This document shows positions 10,485 through 18,669 of a stretch of DNA of 48,349 bases, in pieces; positions within the stretch are counted from its first letter, which is position 1; each line of letters starts with the position of its first letter. Source of the stretch: Gammaproteobacteria bacterium (GTDB lineage: Bacteria > Pseudomonadota > Gammaproteobacteria > Thiohalomonadales > Thiohalomonadaceae); contig JALOAT010000027.1 of NCBI GenBank assembly GCA_023228645.1, positions 1 through 48,349 of the forward strand, written 5' to 3'. The notes beneath the pieces are model-generated. The model saw only the letters and a program-made list of their open reading frames with translations. It was not told the DNA's origin and searched no databases. The position numbers and the translations under genes were made by a program.

Positions 10485-11257
10485 ACCGGGAAGTGGTCGT
10501 CGACGTGCGGGAGCTCACCATGCGCTACGGCAGGCGCCTGGTGCACGACCGCATTTCCCTGCAGGTCTACCGCGGCGAGATCTTCGCCATCGTGGGCGGC
10601 AGCGGCAGCGGCAAGACCACGCTCATGCGCGAAATGGCGCTGCTGCAACGGCCCACGTCGGGCCGGGTCAGCGTGCTCGGGCGCGATGCCTACGCGCTTT
10701 CCGAGCGCGAGTCGCTGGCCCTGCGGCAGCACATCGGCGTGTTGTTCCAGCACGGCGCGTTGTTTTCCGAACTCACCGTGGCAGAGAACGTGGCCGTGCC
10801 CTTGCGCGAACACACGGCGCTGGGCAGCGCCTTCATCAACGAACTGGCCATGCTCAAGATCGCCCTCACGGGGCTGGCCCACGAGTCGGCCCAGCTCTAT
10901 CCTTCCCAGCTTTCGGGCGGCATGATCAAGCGCGCCGGCCTGGCGCGCGCCATCGCCCTCGATCCCGAACTGCTGTTTCTGGACGAGCCGGTGTCGGGTC
11001 TGGACCCGCTCAGTGCCGACGCCCTCGACGAGCTCATCCTGAGCCTGAAGACCGCGCTGGGCCTGACCATCGTCATGGTGACCCACGACATGGATTCCCT
11101 CTGGCGGGTGGCCGATCGCGTGGTGTTGCTGGGCGATGGCCGCGTGCTGGGCGAGGGCAGCATGGATGAACTGGCCCGGTCCGCGGATCCGGCCGTCCGA
11201 CGTTTCTTTCGCAGCCCCCGCAGCCGCGCGGCCCATCAGGCATGGATACCCGTCTGA
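10481..11257 (+). CDS. mlaF: MlaF-family ABC transporter ATPase
   Basis: Cytoplasmic ATPase driving the MlaE permease. The 258-residue protein has Walker A GGSGSGKT (39-46), a Q-loop (VLFQHGALFSELTV), an ABC signature LSGGM (about 145-149), Walker B LLFLDEP and the H-loop VMVTHD. The GTG start overlaps the mlaE stop. The last 16 bases overlap mlaD. Confidence 0.92.
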   Translation: MNREVVVDVRELTMRYGRRLVHDRISLQVYRGEIFAIVGGSGSGKTTLMREMALLQRPTSGRVSVLGRDAYALSERESLALRQHIGVLFQHGALFSELTVAENVAVPLREHTALGSAFINELAMLKIALTGLAHESAQLYPSQLSGGMIKRAGLARAIALDPELLFLDEPVSGLDPLSADALDELILSLKTALGLTIVMVTHDMDSLWRVADRVVLLGDGRVLGEGSMDELARSADPAVRRFFRSPRSRAAHQAWIPV

Positions 11258-12099
11258 ACTACATCTTCATCGGCCTGTTCGTGCTCGTGCTCGGCGCGGC
11301 CTTCATCTTCGGCGTGCTGTGGCTGAGCACCGGTGATTTACGCATGAACTACCAGCGCTATCTGGTCTACACGTCGGAGTCGGTATCCGGGCTGAGCATC
11401 GATTCGGCGGTGCGCTATCACGGCGTGAACGTGGGTCGGGTGGCGGAGATCGCCCTGGCGCCCGGTGATCCCACCCGGGTGCGCCTTGAACTGGACGTGC
11501 GTGAGGGCACGCCGGTGAAGGCCGATACCGTCGCGTCCATGGAGATGCAGGGCCTTACCGGCCTCGTGACCATCAACCTGTCCGGCGGCACGGCGCAGTC
11601 GCCGCCGGCGCCGGTGGGGCCGGAAGGCTTGCGCATGATCCGCAGTGAGCCCTCGGATTTTGCGCAACTGGAAGAAAAAGTGAGCAAGCTGTTGACCCAA
11701 CTCGGCGATGCGGCCGGCAAGGTGGACGCACTGCTGGACGAAAGCAATCGAGCCTCGATCACGCGCACCCTCATGCATCTCGAACAACTGGCCGATCACA
11801 CGCGTGCGGCGGGAGAGGGTATGCCCCAGCTGGTGAAGCAGTTGCGCCGAAGCGCCGTCGCCGTCGAGCAGATGGCGAAGGAGTTCAATCGCACCGGCGA
11901 GAGCCTGCGCCGGGAAGTGGAAGTGACCGGACAGGAACTGCGCCGCTTCACGGGAGACACCCTGCCCGAGGCGGGTGCGATGGTGGAGGAGCTGCGTCGG
12001 ACCGCGGCCAATCTGCACAGCGCCAGCGAACTCATCGAGCGCGACCCCAGCGTGCTCATCCGCGGTGCGCCCGTGCCGCTGGCCGGGCCGGGGGAATGA
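11242..12099 (+). CDS. mlaD: MlaD/MCE-domain substrate-binding protein
   Basis: Inner-membrane-anchored periplasmic lipid-binding protein of the transporter. It has one transmembrane helix (about residues 7-29), an MCE domain (about 40-118, with SVSGLSIDSAVRYHGVNVGRV and MEMQGLTGLVTINL), and then a long helical region (about 135-270) with regular hydrophobic heptads typical of MCE tunnel or coiled-coil tails. It has 285 residues. The start overlaps mlaF and the stop overlaps the lipoprotein start by four bases. Confidence 0.9.
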   Translation: MDTRLNYIFIGLFVLVLGAAFIFGVLWLSTGDLRMNYQRYLVYTSESVSGLSIDSAVRYHGVNVGRVAEIALAPGDPTRVRLELDVREGTPVKADTVASMEMQGLTGLVTINLSGGTAQSPPAPVGPEGLRMIRSEPSDFAQLEEKVSKLLTQLGDAAGKVDALLDESNRASITRTLMHLEQLADHTRAAGEGMPQLVKQLRRSAVAVEQMAKEFNRTGESLRREVEVTGQELRRFTGDTLPEAGAMVEELRRTAANLHSASELIERDPSVLIRGAPVPLAGPGE

Positions 12100-12782
12100 T
12101 GCGCTGCCTTCGTCCGCCGTTGCTGCTGCTCGTGCTGGCGCTGGCCGGTTGCTCGCCGTTTGCCGAGCGCCCCGCGTCCCAGCCGCAACGCATCTATTTG
12201 CTGGAGGGCGCAGAGGCGATGCCGGCCCTCCAGGATGCCCCCGGTTGTCACGTGCTCATGGTGAATTCCCCGCGTGCCGCGCCGGGATTCGCCGGAGCGG
12301 GCTTTGCCTACCGCCAGGGTGATGCGCGTATCCGCTATTTCGCCTTCCATCGCTGGGCCGAGAGCCCGGCGCGCATGTTCCATCTGCTGCTGGTGACCGC
12401 CGCCGAGCGGAGCAATGTCTTTCGGGGCGTGCTCACGCCTGCCGCTCCGGTGGCCGGCGATGTTCGCCTGGACAGCGAAATCCTCGACCTCAGCCAGCGC
12501 TTTGCGGGCGACGCCGCCGCTGTGCACTTCGCCGTGCGCGTGCGCCTGTTCGGCGATGGCGCCTTGTTGGGGAGCAAGGTGTTCGAAACGGCAGAGCCGG
12601 CGCAAGCGAACCCGCAAAGCGGGGTCGAGGCCGCCAACCGGGCGAGCGGCAGGGTGCTCGAACAGGTGATGGGTTATGTGCAAGCCCTGCTACAGCAGGA
12701 ATCCCCGCCGTGCGCATCCGCGACACTGCTCGGGCTGTCCACCATGGAAGCAGCTCTCGCTCGGGCGAGCCAAGCCCGATGA
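12096..12782 (+). CDS. ABC-type transport auxiliary lipoprotein (PqiC/YmbA-like)
   Basis: Outer-membrane lipoprotein partner of the MCE transporter. It has a signal peptide with lipobox LALAGC (Cys at residue 19), followed by a single domain of the ABC transport auxiliary type: the N-terminal YLLEG strand, then alternating strands, and a C-terminal helix around LEQVMGYVQALLQ. The last 28 or so residues (ESPPCASATLL...) are unlike the family and lie against a group II intron relic, whose sequence supplies the present stop codon. I infer that the original C-terminus was altered by that insertion. ATG 12099 is an equally possible start. Confidence 0.75.
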   Translation: MMRCLRPPLLLLVLALAGCSPFAERPASQPQRIYLLEGAEAMPALQDAPGCHVLMVNSPRAAPGFAGAGFAYRQGDARIRYFAFHRWAESPARMFHLLLVTAAERSNVFRGVLTPAAPVAGDVRLDSEILDLSQRFAGDAAAVHFAVRVRLFGDGALLGSKVFETAEPAQANPQSGVEAANRASGRVLEQVMGYVQALLQQESPPCASATLLGLSTMEAALARASQAR

Positions 12783-12784
12783 GG

Positions 12785-12870
12785 AAATTCTCGACTGGGA
12801 AGCCGTATGCGGGAGAACCCCACGTGCGGCTCGGAGGGATGGGCGGGCTTTGCCCTCCCATCCCTGTCAT
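12785..12870 (+). other. group II intron 3' relic (domain V and domain VI-like hairpin)
   Basis: Bases 12799-12832 are exactly 34 nt and fit group II intron domain V: AGCCG pairs with CGGCT, a two-base CG bulge follows on the 3' strand, and the apical stem has a five-base loop. One apical pair is broken (C opposite C where the usual sequence has G), suggesting decay. After a 3-nt joiner (GGA), 12836-12864 forms a 12-bp hairpin (GGGATGGGCGGG / CCCTCCCATCCC, one C/U mismatch) in the place of domain VI. No intron-encoded reverse transcriptase is present. The hairpin could now act as the terminator of the mla operon. Confidence 0.7.
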
Positions 12871-12915
12871 TCTGATAACTGATCCGGCCCTACGGAAGCC
12901 CGCGTGCAGGCAAGA

Positions 12916-13725
12916 TCAGGCCGCCAAGCCCGGCACCCGGTAATTGCCCTGGGTGAGCAGGTCGGTGCCGCACTGGAGGTTCTCGAACCAGTCCAGGAAC
13001 CGGCCTACCATGGCACTGCCCTGGAACAGGGAACCGTGCTGCGGAACGATCATGTCCACGTCCAGCTTGCGCACCATGTTCACCCAGTAGCGGCACACCT
13101 TGTTGGAGGCCATGTAGCGCCGGTGGAAAGGCTCCATGGTCTTGAGGTGGGCATCGAAATCCTTGACGGGCTTGCCGCACAGGTCGTCGCTCACCAACGA
13201 GGCACCCACGTCACCGGTGAACAGGATCCTGCTCACCGGATCGTAGAAGTGGAAGTTGCCTTCCGAATGCAGGAAGTGGGCGGGGATGGCCTTGAACGCC
13301 GCGCCGCCGATTTCGATGTCCATGCCTTCGTCGGGGATGCCAATCAGGCGGCCCTTGGTGGCGCCCGGGCTGCAGAAATGCGGCACGAAGCGCTTCCAGA
13401 GCTTCGGCACCACCACCTTGCAGCCGGTGCCGACCAGCCACTTGTTCAGCGAGGCGACGATGTCCGGGTCCTGATGCGAGGCGATCACGTAGTCCAGGTT
13501 CTTCGGAAACACGTAATCGCTGATGCCCATGAACAGGCGCGTGTAGGTGAGATTCCCGCCCGGGTCGATGAGGGCGGCGTGCTCGTTGTTGACGATGAGG
13601 AACTGATTGGCCTGCACGCTCTCGCAGGCGCTCCCTTCACCGGCTTTTTCATCTGAATCGCAGCTGACCAGATCAGGAAACGCTATGCACTTGTGCGTGC
13701 CGTTGTCGAAAAGGGTAATGGGCAT
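12916..13725 (-). CDS. MBL-fold oxygen-binding diiron (ODP-type) protein
   Basis: A 269-residue stand-alone metallo-beta-lactamase-fold protein of the flavodiiron/ODP type. Candidate metal ligands are in order: SHQDPD (His84, Asp86, Asp88), AHFLHSEGN (His150/His153), FTGDVGAS (Asp172) and VPQHGS (His230). The first motif is HxDxD rather than the HxExD of flavodiiron NO/O2 reductases. No flavodoxin or rubredoxin domain follows, so it would need a separate electron donor or act as an oxygen/redox sensor. Seven cysteines occur outside the ligand set. It is divergent from the next feature. Confidence 0.75.
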   Translation of the reverse strand: MPITLFDNGTHKCIAFPDLVSCDSDEKAGEGSACESVQANQFLIVNNEHAALIDPGGNLTYTRLFMGISDYVFPKNLDYVIASHQDPDIVASLNKWLVGTGCKVVVPKLWKRFVPHFCSPGATKGRLIGIPDEGMDIEIGGAAFKAIPAHFLHSEGNFHFYDPVSRILFTGDVGASLVSDDLCGKPVKDFDAHLKTMEPFHRRYMASNKVCRYWVNMVRKLDVDMIVPQHGSLFQGSAMVGRFLDWFENLQCGTDLLTQGNYRVPGLAA

Positions 13726-13868
13726 GTAGTTTTCCGCTTAGGCTAAATGGGCCTCAAAGAAGCGCGCTAGTATACCAGCGCCCGGGCAGCAATCCCGCCG
13801 ATTCGGACACCGCCCTTGCTTCCGTGAAACACATACAGCCGCCGCTTCATGGTCATTCCTGGCCCCCC

Positions 13869-14160
13869 ATGACGCGCATGATCCAGATCACCGCGCCCCC
13901 GCCCGAGGTCGATGAAATCATCGCCCACATACGCGCCATGGACGGGGTATTGCAGGTGCAGGCCCAGCGCGGCGGATCGCTGCTGCCGCGAGGCGACGTG
14001 CTCAGTCTGCTGGTGACCAACGAGACGCTGGTGCCGTTGATGGCGACGCGCGATGGTCTCGGCGTCACCGAAAACGCCGACCGGTCGGTGACGATCTGCG
14101 CGCCGGGCGCCGGGCGCTGCCGTCTCGGGCCCGGCTCGCGAGCTGGTTGGCGAGGAACGC
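13869..14160 (+). pseudogene. truncated gene fragment, possibly DUF389-like N-terminus
   Basis: From ATG 13869 the frame encodes about 80 protein-like residues (MIQITAPPPEVDEIIAHIRA, then GVLQVQAQRGGSLLPRGDVL and LVTNETLVPLM) and then degenerates into sequence derived from the CGCAGAG-type repeat before a stop at 14238-14240. The start resembles a small alpha/beta domain found at the N-terminus of some membrane proteins of the DUF389 type, but I am not certain. The absence of any membrane segments suggests the 3' part was lost when the repeat arrived. Confidence 0.4.
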
Positions 14161-14193
14161 AGCGCGGTTTCCTGGGAGGAAATGGAGATGAGC

Positions 14194-14281
14194 GCCTTTC
14201 CCTTCTGCGCCCCTCCGTACCTCTGCGTCGATTCTTCTGAATGGCGCCTTTGCGCTTCTTTGCATTTCGTCGCGTGTTCCC
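14194..14281 (-). repeat. CGCAGAG/CGCAAAG-type degenerate intergenic repeat
   Basis: Read on the minus strand, the block has imperfect units such as GCAAAGAAGCGCAAAGG and CGACGCAGAGG. It is the same family as 1809-1854 but inverted. It lies where the preceding reading frame loses protein character, so it probably marks the breakpoint of that gene. Confidence 0.55.
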
Positions 14282-14360
14282 AAACCACGTTTGCGAGGGC
14301 AGCGCGTAGATTGGAACCCGTACCCGGAACACCGGGCTTTCAGAATGAAAGGGGCTCAAC

Positions 14361-14837
14361 ATGAAACGCAATCATCGGATCATCATCGCCGCTGCCGCAC
14401 TGAGCGGGCTTCTCGCGGCGGGTACCGGTTCGGCCTTGGCCTTCGGTCCGGGAGGGGGGTGTGACCGGATGGGAATGACCGGCCAAGGTGCGCTGGGTGC
14501 CATGGGTACCATGGGCGCGGTGTACCGTCTCGACGATCTGACGGCTGAGCAGAAGACCAAACTGAGGGCATTGCGCGACCAGGCGCGCAAGCAGCAGGCG
14601 GCGTGGCGAGAGGATCGCCAGGCACTGCACGATGCCTTCCTGGACGGCGCCGATGCCAAGGCACTGCGCCCGCTGGCGGAAAAGCAGGGGCGCAACGTGA
14701 CCGAGGGCATCATGCTGCGAGCCGAACACCGTGCTGCGATCAATGCCATTCTCACGGACGCTCAACGCGCACAACTGCGCGACATCGCCGCACAAGGCCC
14801 GCGCAGTGGGGCGCGCCCGTGCATGGGTCGCTGGTGA
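14361..14837 (+). CDS. periplasmic Spy/CpxP-like (LTxxQ motif) protein
   Basis: A 158-residue exported protein with a clear signal peptide (residues 1-27, ending SALA). The mature part is helical and charged, with two LTxxQ-like motifs, LTAEQKTKLRAL and LTDAQRAQLRDI, the hallmark of the Spy/CpxP family of periplasmic chaperones and metal-responsive regulators. The N-terminal mature segment is rich in Gly, Met and Cys (GPGGGCDRMGMTG), as in metal-sensing relatives such as CnrX/ZraP. It stands alone; role in envelope or metal stress is an inference. Confidence 0.75.
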   Translation: MKRNHRIIIAAAALSGLLAAGTGSALAFGPGGGCDRMGMTGQGALGAMGTMGAVYRLDDLTAEQKTKLRALRDQARKQQAAWREDRQALHDAFLDGADAKALRPLAEKQGRNVTEGIMLRAEHRAAINAILTDAQRAQLRDIAAQGPRSGARPCMGRW

Positions 14838-15046
14838 CGGCGCACGGGTAGAGTCTCGCCGCCGACGCGGCCCGGACAGTTGAACCCACGCTTCGCTGTC
14901 CGGGCCCGGCGACCGTCCGAGCGACGGCGGGCACCGTTCTCCCGCAGGGGAAACCGCTCCGCGGGCGGCCGGTCCAATTCCGTATCCGCATTGCGCCGCG
15001 CCCGGCCAGCGCCGAGAATACGCACCCCACACCGCCATTCCCCACC

Positions 15047-15844
15047 ATGCGCTTGAACAAATTCATCAGTGAGACCGGCGTCTGCTCGCGCCGGGAAGCG
15101 GACGCCTGGATCGCCGCGGGACGCGTAAAGGTCAATGGCGCCACCGCAGGGCTCGGTACCCAGGTGGCCGAGGGCGACGAGGTCCGCGTGGACGGACGCG
15201 TGGTGGGGGAGAAGCGCAAGGCCGTCTACATCGCCCTGAACAAGCCGGTGGGCATCACCTGCACCACCGAGCGCCACGTGGACGGCAACATCATCGATTT
15301 CGTGGGCCACCCGGAGCGCGTCTTCCCTATCGGCCGTCTCGACAAGGATTCCGACGGACTCATCCTGCTGACCAACAACGGCGACATCGTCAACGGGATC
15401 CTGCGCGCCGAGAACCATCACGAGAAGGAATACGTGGTGACCGTGGACCGACCGATCACCGACGAGTTCGTCGCGGGCATGACGGGCGGCGTGCGCATCC
15501 TGGGCACGCGCACCCGGCCCTGCAAGATCATGCCCGTGGGCAGGAACGTGTTCCGCATCGTGCTGACGCAAGGGCTGAACCGGCAGATCCGCCGCATGTG
15601 CGAGGTGTTCGGCTATGAGGTGCGGCGCCTGCAGCGCGTGCGCATCATGAACGTCCAACTCGGCCACCTGAAACTCGGCCACTGGCGTAATCTCACGGAC
15701 GCGGAACTGAAGGGCCTGCTGCCCGGTCGCGATGCGCCACGGTCGAAGGCACCGACGCAAGCGGCGCGCCCGCGACGGCCTGCTCCGCAACCCGCGGCCG
15801 TGAAAACGGGCCGGCGGCGGACGGCAGGGAAGGGGCGGCGCTGA
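15047..15844 (+). CDS. rluF: 23S rRNA pseudouridine synthase, RluF type
   Basis: Isomerises a specific uridine in 23S rRNA. It has an N-terminal S4 RNA-binding domain (about 1-55, RLNKFISETGVCSRREADAW) and an RsuA/RluF-type catalytic domain with ALNKPVGITCTTE and the active-site motif GRLDKDSDGL (Asp99). Other family blocks include QGLNRQIRRMCEVFGY. The 265-residue length includes a basic, Arg/Pro-rich tail after about residue 225, as in many RluF proteins. The stop is two bases from the start of the next gene, so they probably share a transcript. Confidence 0.88.
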   Translation: MRLNKFISETGVCSRREADAWIAAGRVKVNGATAGLGTQVAEGDEVRVDGRVVGEKRKAVYIALNKPVGITCTTERHVDGNIIDFVGHPERVFPIGRLDKDSDGLILLTNNGDIVNGILRAENHHEKEYVVTVDRPITDEFVAGMTGGVRILGTRTRPCKIMPVGRNVFRIVLTQGLNRQIRRMCEVFGYEVRRLQRVRIMNVQLGHLKLGHWRNLTDAELKGLLPGRDAPRSKAPTQAARPRRPAPQPAAVKTGRRRTAGKGRR

Positions 15845-15846
15845 GC

Positions 15847-16293
15847 ATGCACATCTGGGTGGATGCCGATGCGTGCCCGGTGGTCATCAAGGAGATCCTG
15901 TTCCGCGCGGCCGAACGGGCGCAGGTCCACATGACCCTGGTGGCCAACAAGGCCCTGCGCACACCCCCGTCACGCTTCATCCGCAGCATGCAGGTGTCCG
16001 CCGGCTTCGACGTGGCCGACGATCGCATTGCCGCGCAGGTCCAGGCCGGCGATTTGGTCGTCACCGCGGACATCCCCCTGGCTGCGAAGGTGATCGAGCG
16101 CGGCGGCCACGCCCTCAGCCCGCGCGGCGAACTGTTTACGACGGACAACATCCGCGAGCGCCTCACCATGCGCGATTTTATGAGCCAGTTGCGCGACAGC
16201 GGCGTGCAGACCGGCGGCCCCGCGGCGCTTTCGCAGGCGGATCGGCAGGCCTTCGCCAGCCATCTGGATCGCCTGCTGGCGCAGGGTGCCTGA
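15847..16293 (+). CDS. YaiI/YqxD family protein (UPF0178)
   Basis: A 148-residue cytoplasmic protein with the family's acidic N-terminal signature WVDADACPVVIKEIL, a central VVTADIPLAA, and SPRGELFTTDNI followed by MRDFM. The fold is predicted nuclease-like (PIN/NYN-related) from the conserved aspartates, but no activity is established. It is directly downstream of rluF. Confidence 0.85.
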   Translation: MHIWVDADACPVVIKEILFRAAERAQVHMTLVANKALRTPPSRFIRSMQVSAGFDVADDRIAAQVQAGDLVVTADIPLAAKVIERGGHALSPRGELFTTDNIRERLTMRDFMSQLRDSGVQTGGPAALSQADRQAFASHLDRLLAQGA

Positions 16294-16299
16294 AGCCCG

Positions 16300-16858
16300 C
16301 TTCCACTCCGCGGTGCTGGAAAGCGAACGACCACCGCTGGGAACGCCAGCGCGGGCTGAGCTTGCTCACATGATGCCCATCGGCCTACGGCAGCTCGCCA
16401 CGGAATGGGCCGCCAGTGAGAGTCGGTATTGCCAATCGGCGCTTGCTGGAGGAACGAAATCCACGCAGCAGTGGCGTGGTCATTCACGGCAGCCGTGTCG
16501 CCAAGCAGGGTTGCGCAATTGAGCAGTGGGGGCATGGCCAGCGTTATTGCCGGCAGCGACATAAGTAGTGTGATCTGCGTCTGCGGCGTTTCGAAATCGC
16601 CGTTGGCATCTTCGTCGGTGGCGGCCGCGCCGGACACCGTTATCGCCTCGATGCGCAACCCGCTGAAGTCCTGGGCGGTGCCGGTGTCGACAGCGGACCA
16701 GTGTGGGAAGCTCTGCACCGCCTCCTGCAAGGCGGTGTCCACGGTGGCATGGTCAAACATGTCGTCGTAATAACCGGCGAGACGTTGTTCCGCTTCCGTG
16801 ATGAACGCGTTACATGTCACTATGAAGCGGGTCAAGATCGCTCCAGAAATGTTCATGC
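16300..16858 (-). CDS. unknown protein or gene remnant (3' end undefined)
   Basis: On the minus strand the frame from ATG 16858 gives MNISGAILTRFIVTCNAFIT, then an acidic stretch (AGYYDDMFDHATVDTALQEA, SGLRIEAITVSGAAATDEDA) and a hydrophobic one (LLMSLPAITLAMPPLL). Third codon positions are largely G/C, as in real genes here. I recognise no family. The same frame continues open, antisense, through yaiI into rluF, so the true end cannot be set; I stop near the yaiI end. It may be a displaced or decayed gene. This 700-bp gap otherwise holds nothing I can identify. Confidence 0.3.
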
Positions 16859-17033
16859 CTATCTGTCCAGTAGTGAGAAAAACGCGTCGTGCAGAGAAGT
16901 CGCCTGCACCGAACGCGTGCGGTGACGAACAATGATCTCTGCCAAGCTGTGAGCTATCCAGGGAGACGTCATCCATCCCGCCGCGCTATGCTCGGCTTGA
17001 TCCCCTCCAATAATTTTCACCGGACCCACCTTC

Positions 17034-17354
17034 GTGAAGCTGGTTTACACCGCACCGACGATGTTCATGGTTGCCCACATCCGGAACCTGCTGGACGCGG
17101 AGGGCATTGCGTGTCATGTGAGGAACGAGTTTCTGAGTGCCGGGGCCGGTGAGTTGCCGCCGACTGAGGTCTGGCCGGAGGTCTGGGTTGTGGAGGATAC
17201 CCAAGCGGAACGTGCCCGGCGCCTGATTGCCGAGGCGACAAAAGATAGCGGAGCAGAACCAGGACAGTCGTGGCGCTGCCAGGCCTGCGCGGAGGAACTC
17301 GACGGAAACTTCGCACAGTGTTGGAAATGCGGTGCACTGCGCACGGACACATGA
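17034..17354 (+). CDS. DUF2007 domain protein with C-terminal zinc ribbon
   Basis: A 106-residue protein from a GTG start. Residues 1-67 match the small DUF2007 domain described as a putative signal-transducing domain (MKLVYTAPTMFMVAHIRNLL, then EGIACHVRNEFL and EVWVVEDTQAERA). A short linker leads to a zinc-ribbon-like pair of CxxC motifs, CQAC and CWKC, in residues 82-100. Function is unknown. It precedes yrbG by 62 bp on the same strand. Confidence 0.7.
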   Translation: MKLVYTAPTMFMVAHIRNLLDAEGIACHVRNEFLSAGAGELPPTEVWPEVWVVEDTQAERARRLIAEATKDSGAEPGQSWRCQACAEELDGNFAQCWKCGALRTDT

Positions 17355-17416
17355 CTCCTTCCCATGAAGCCTTCCATTAATCTCTGAATCCCCCTCGGAG
17401 TCACTCGAGTCGTCTG

Positions 17417-18373
17417 ATGGTATTGGAATCAATCGCGATCCTGGGCGGTCTGGCCTTGCTGGTCTGGAGTGCCGACAAGTTCGTGGACGGTGCGGCCGCC
17501 ACGGCAGGGCATTTTCGCATGCCGGCTTTGCTGATTGGCATGTTGGTCATCGGTTTCGGCACATCGGCACCGGAGATCTCGGTTTCTGTGCTCGCGGCCG
17601 GTCAGGGCAACTCGGGCCTGGCATTGGGGAATGCCTATGGATCGAATATCACGAATATCGCCTTGATCCTGGGCGTCAGTGCGTTGCTCGCGCCGATTAC
17701 AGTGCATTCGCGCGTAGTGCGCCGTGAAATCCCGGTATTGCTTGCGTCCACGGTGCTTGCCTGGTGGTTGCTCAGTGATGGGGACTTTTCCTCGGCAGAC
17801 GCCGGTGTGCAATTGGTCCTTTTCTCCGCGCTGGTTGGCTGGTCGGTATGGGAGGGACTGCGGGAAAGCCGCGATGCCCTCGGAGCTGAATTGACCGGTG
17901 AACTTCCGGATCTGCCGCTGCGTGCGGGCCTGTTCTGGTTGGTGGTCGGACTGGTGCTCCTGGTGGTCAGTTCACGGTTGGTGGTGTGGGGTGCCGTAGG
18001 CCTCGCACAGGCGTTTGGTATCAGTGATCTGATCATCGGCCTGACCATTGTCGCGATAGGGACCTCCTTGCCTGAACTGGCCTCCGCTGTGGCTGCGGTG
18101 CGCAAGGGCGAACATGATCTCGCGCTGGGCAATGTCATTGGTTCGAACCTGTTCAACACCCTGTTGGTTGCCGCCTTGGCAGGCGCTATTCTGCCTCATA
18201 CGGTCGACCCGGCACTGCTTGAGCGCGACTTCCCTGTCCTGATGATGCTCACCACGGCATTGTTTGCCATGGCATACGGCTGGGGACAGCAGCGCATCAC
18301 ACGCGTCGGAGGCGGCATCTTGGTGGTGGCCTTCGCCGGTTACACGGCGTGGCTCATCGCGGAGGTCCTGTAG
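17417..18373 (+). CDS. yrbG: calcium/sodium antiporter, YrbG/CaCA family
   Basis: Inner-membrane cation exchanger. The 318-residue, about ten-helix protein has the two inverted alpha-repeats of the CaCA superfamily: GFGTSAPEISVSV with ALGNAYGSNITNIALILG in the first half, and AIGTSLPELASAV with ALGNVIGSNLFNTL in the second. The ion-coordinating Glu and Asn residues of both repeats are present. The start at 17417 is ATG with weak upstream Shine-Dalgarno sequence. Transported ion is inferred from family membership. Confidence 0.88.
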   Translation: MVLESIAILGGLALLVWSADKFVDGAAATAGHFRMPALLIGMLVIGFGTSAPEISVSVLAAGQGNSGLALGNAYGSNITNIALILGVSALLAPITVHSRVVRREIPVLLASTVLAWWLLSDGDFSSADAGVQLVLFSALVGWSVWEGLRESRDALGAELTGELPDLPLRAGLFWLVVGLVLLVVSSRLVVWGAVGLAQAFGISDLIIGLTIVAIGTSLPELASAVAAVRKGEHDLALGNVIGSNLFNTLLVAALAGAILPHTVDPALLERDFPVLMMLTTALFAMAYGWGQQRITRVGGGILVVAFAGYTAWLIAEVL

Positions 18374-18669
18374 CGAAAACGTTCGGCCGCGTGGAGGGAT
18401 GTTTCCTGGCGGGGGCGGTTGGATCACGTGGACGGCGCTTTCGCGCAAGGGCAAGCAATGCCCTGCGGTTTCTCGGGAGAGAACTGATACTCAAGGGTTC
18501 GCCGCTTGGCTACGACACGAGAACTGACCGTCGGCATCACCTTGGCGACCTCACGCCACGCACGTAAAACCGAAAACCGCTGAAATTTACAAATTCGCTT
18601 TGTGCTGGAGATGGATTATCCTCGGCCCGATACCAAGTAGGTACAGGTAAACAAAAGGGAGGGATGCAC

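Noticed and set aside
12836..12864. Simple intrinsic terminator for the mla operon
   Set aside because: The hairpin lies exactly 3 nt after a 34-nt domain V fold, which is better explained as a group II intron domain VI-like relic; it could still terminate transcription, but there is no T-run.
12904..13656. Plus-strand frame of 250 codons opposite the diiron protein gene
   Set aside because: Antisense shadow; the minus-strand protein has all the expected metal-ligand motifs.
15693..16299. Extension of the unknown minus-strand frame across yaiI and rluF
   Set aside because: These plus-strand genes have strong family signatures; the antisense part is low-complexity in Arg, Pro and Ala.
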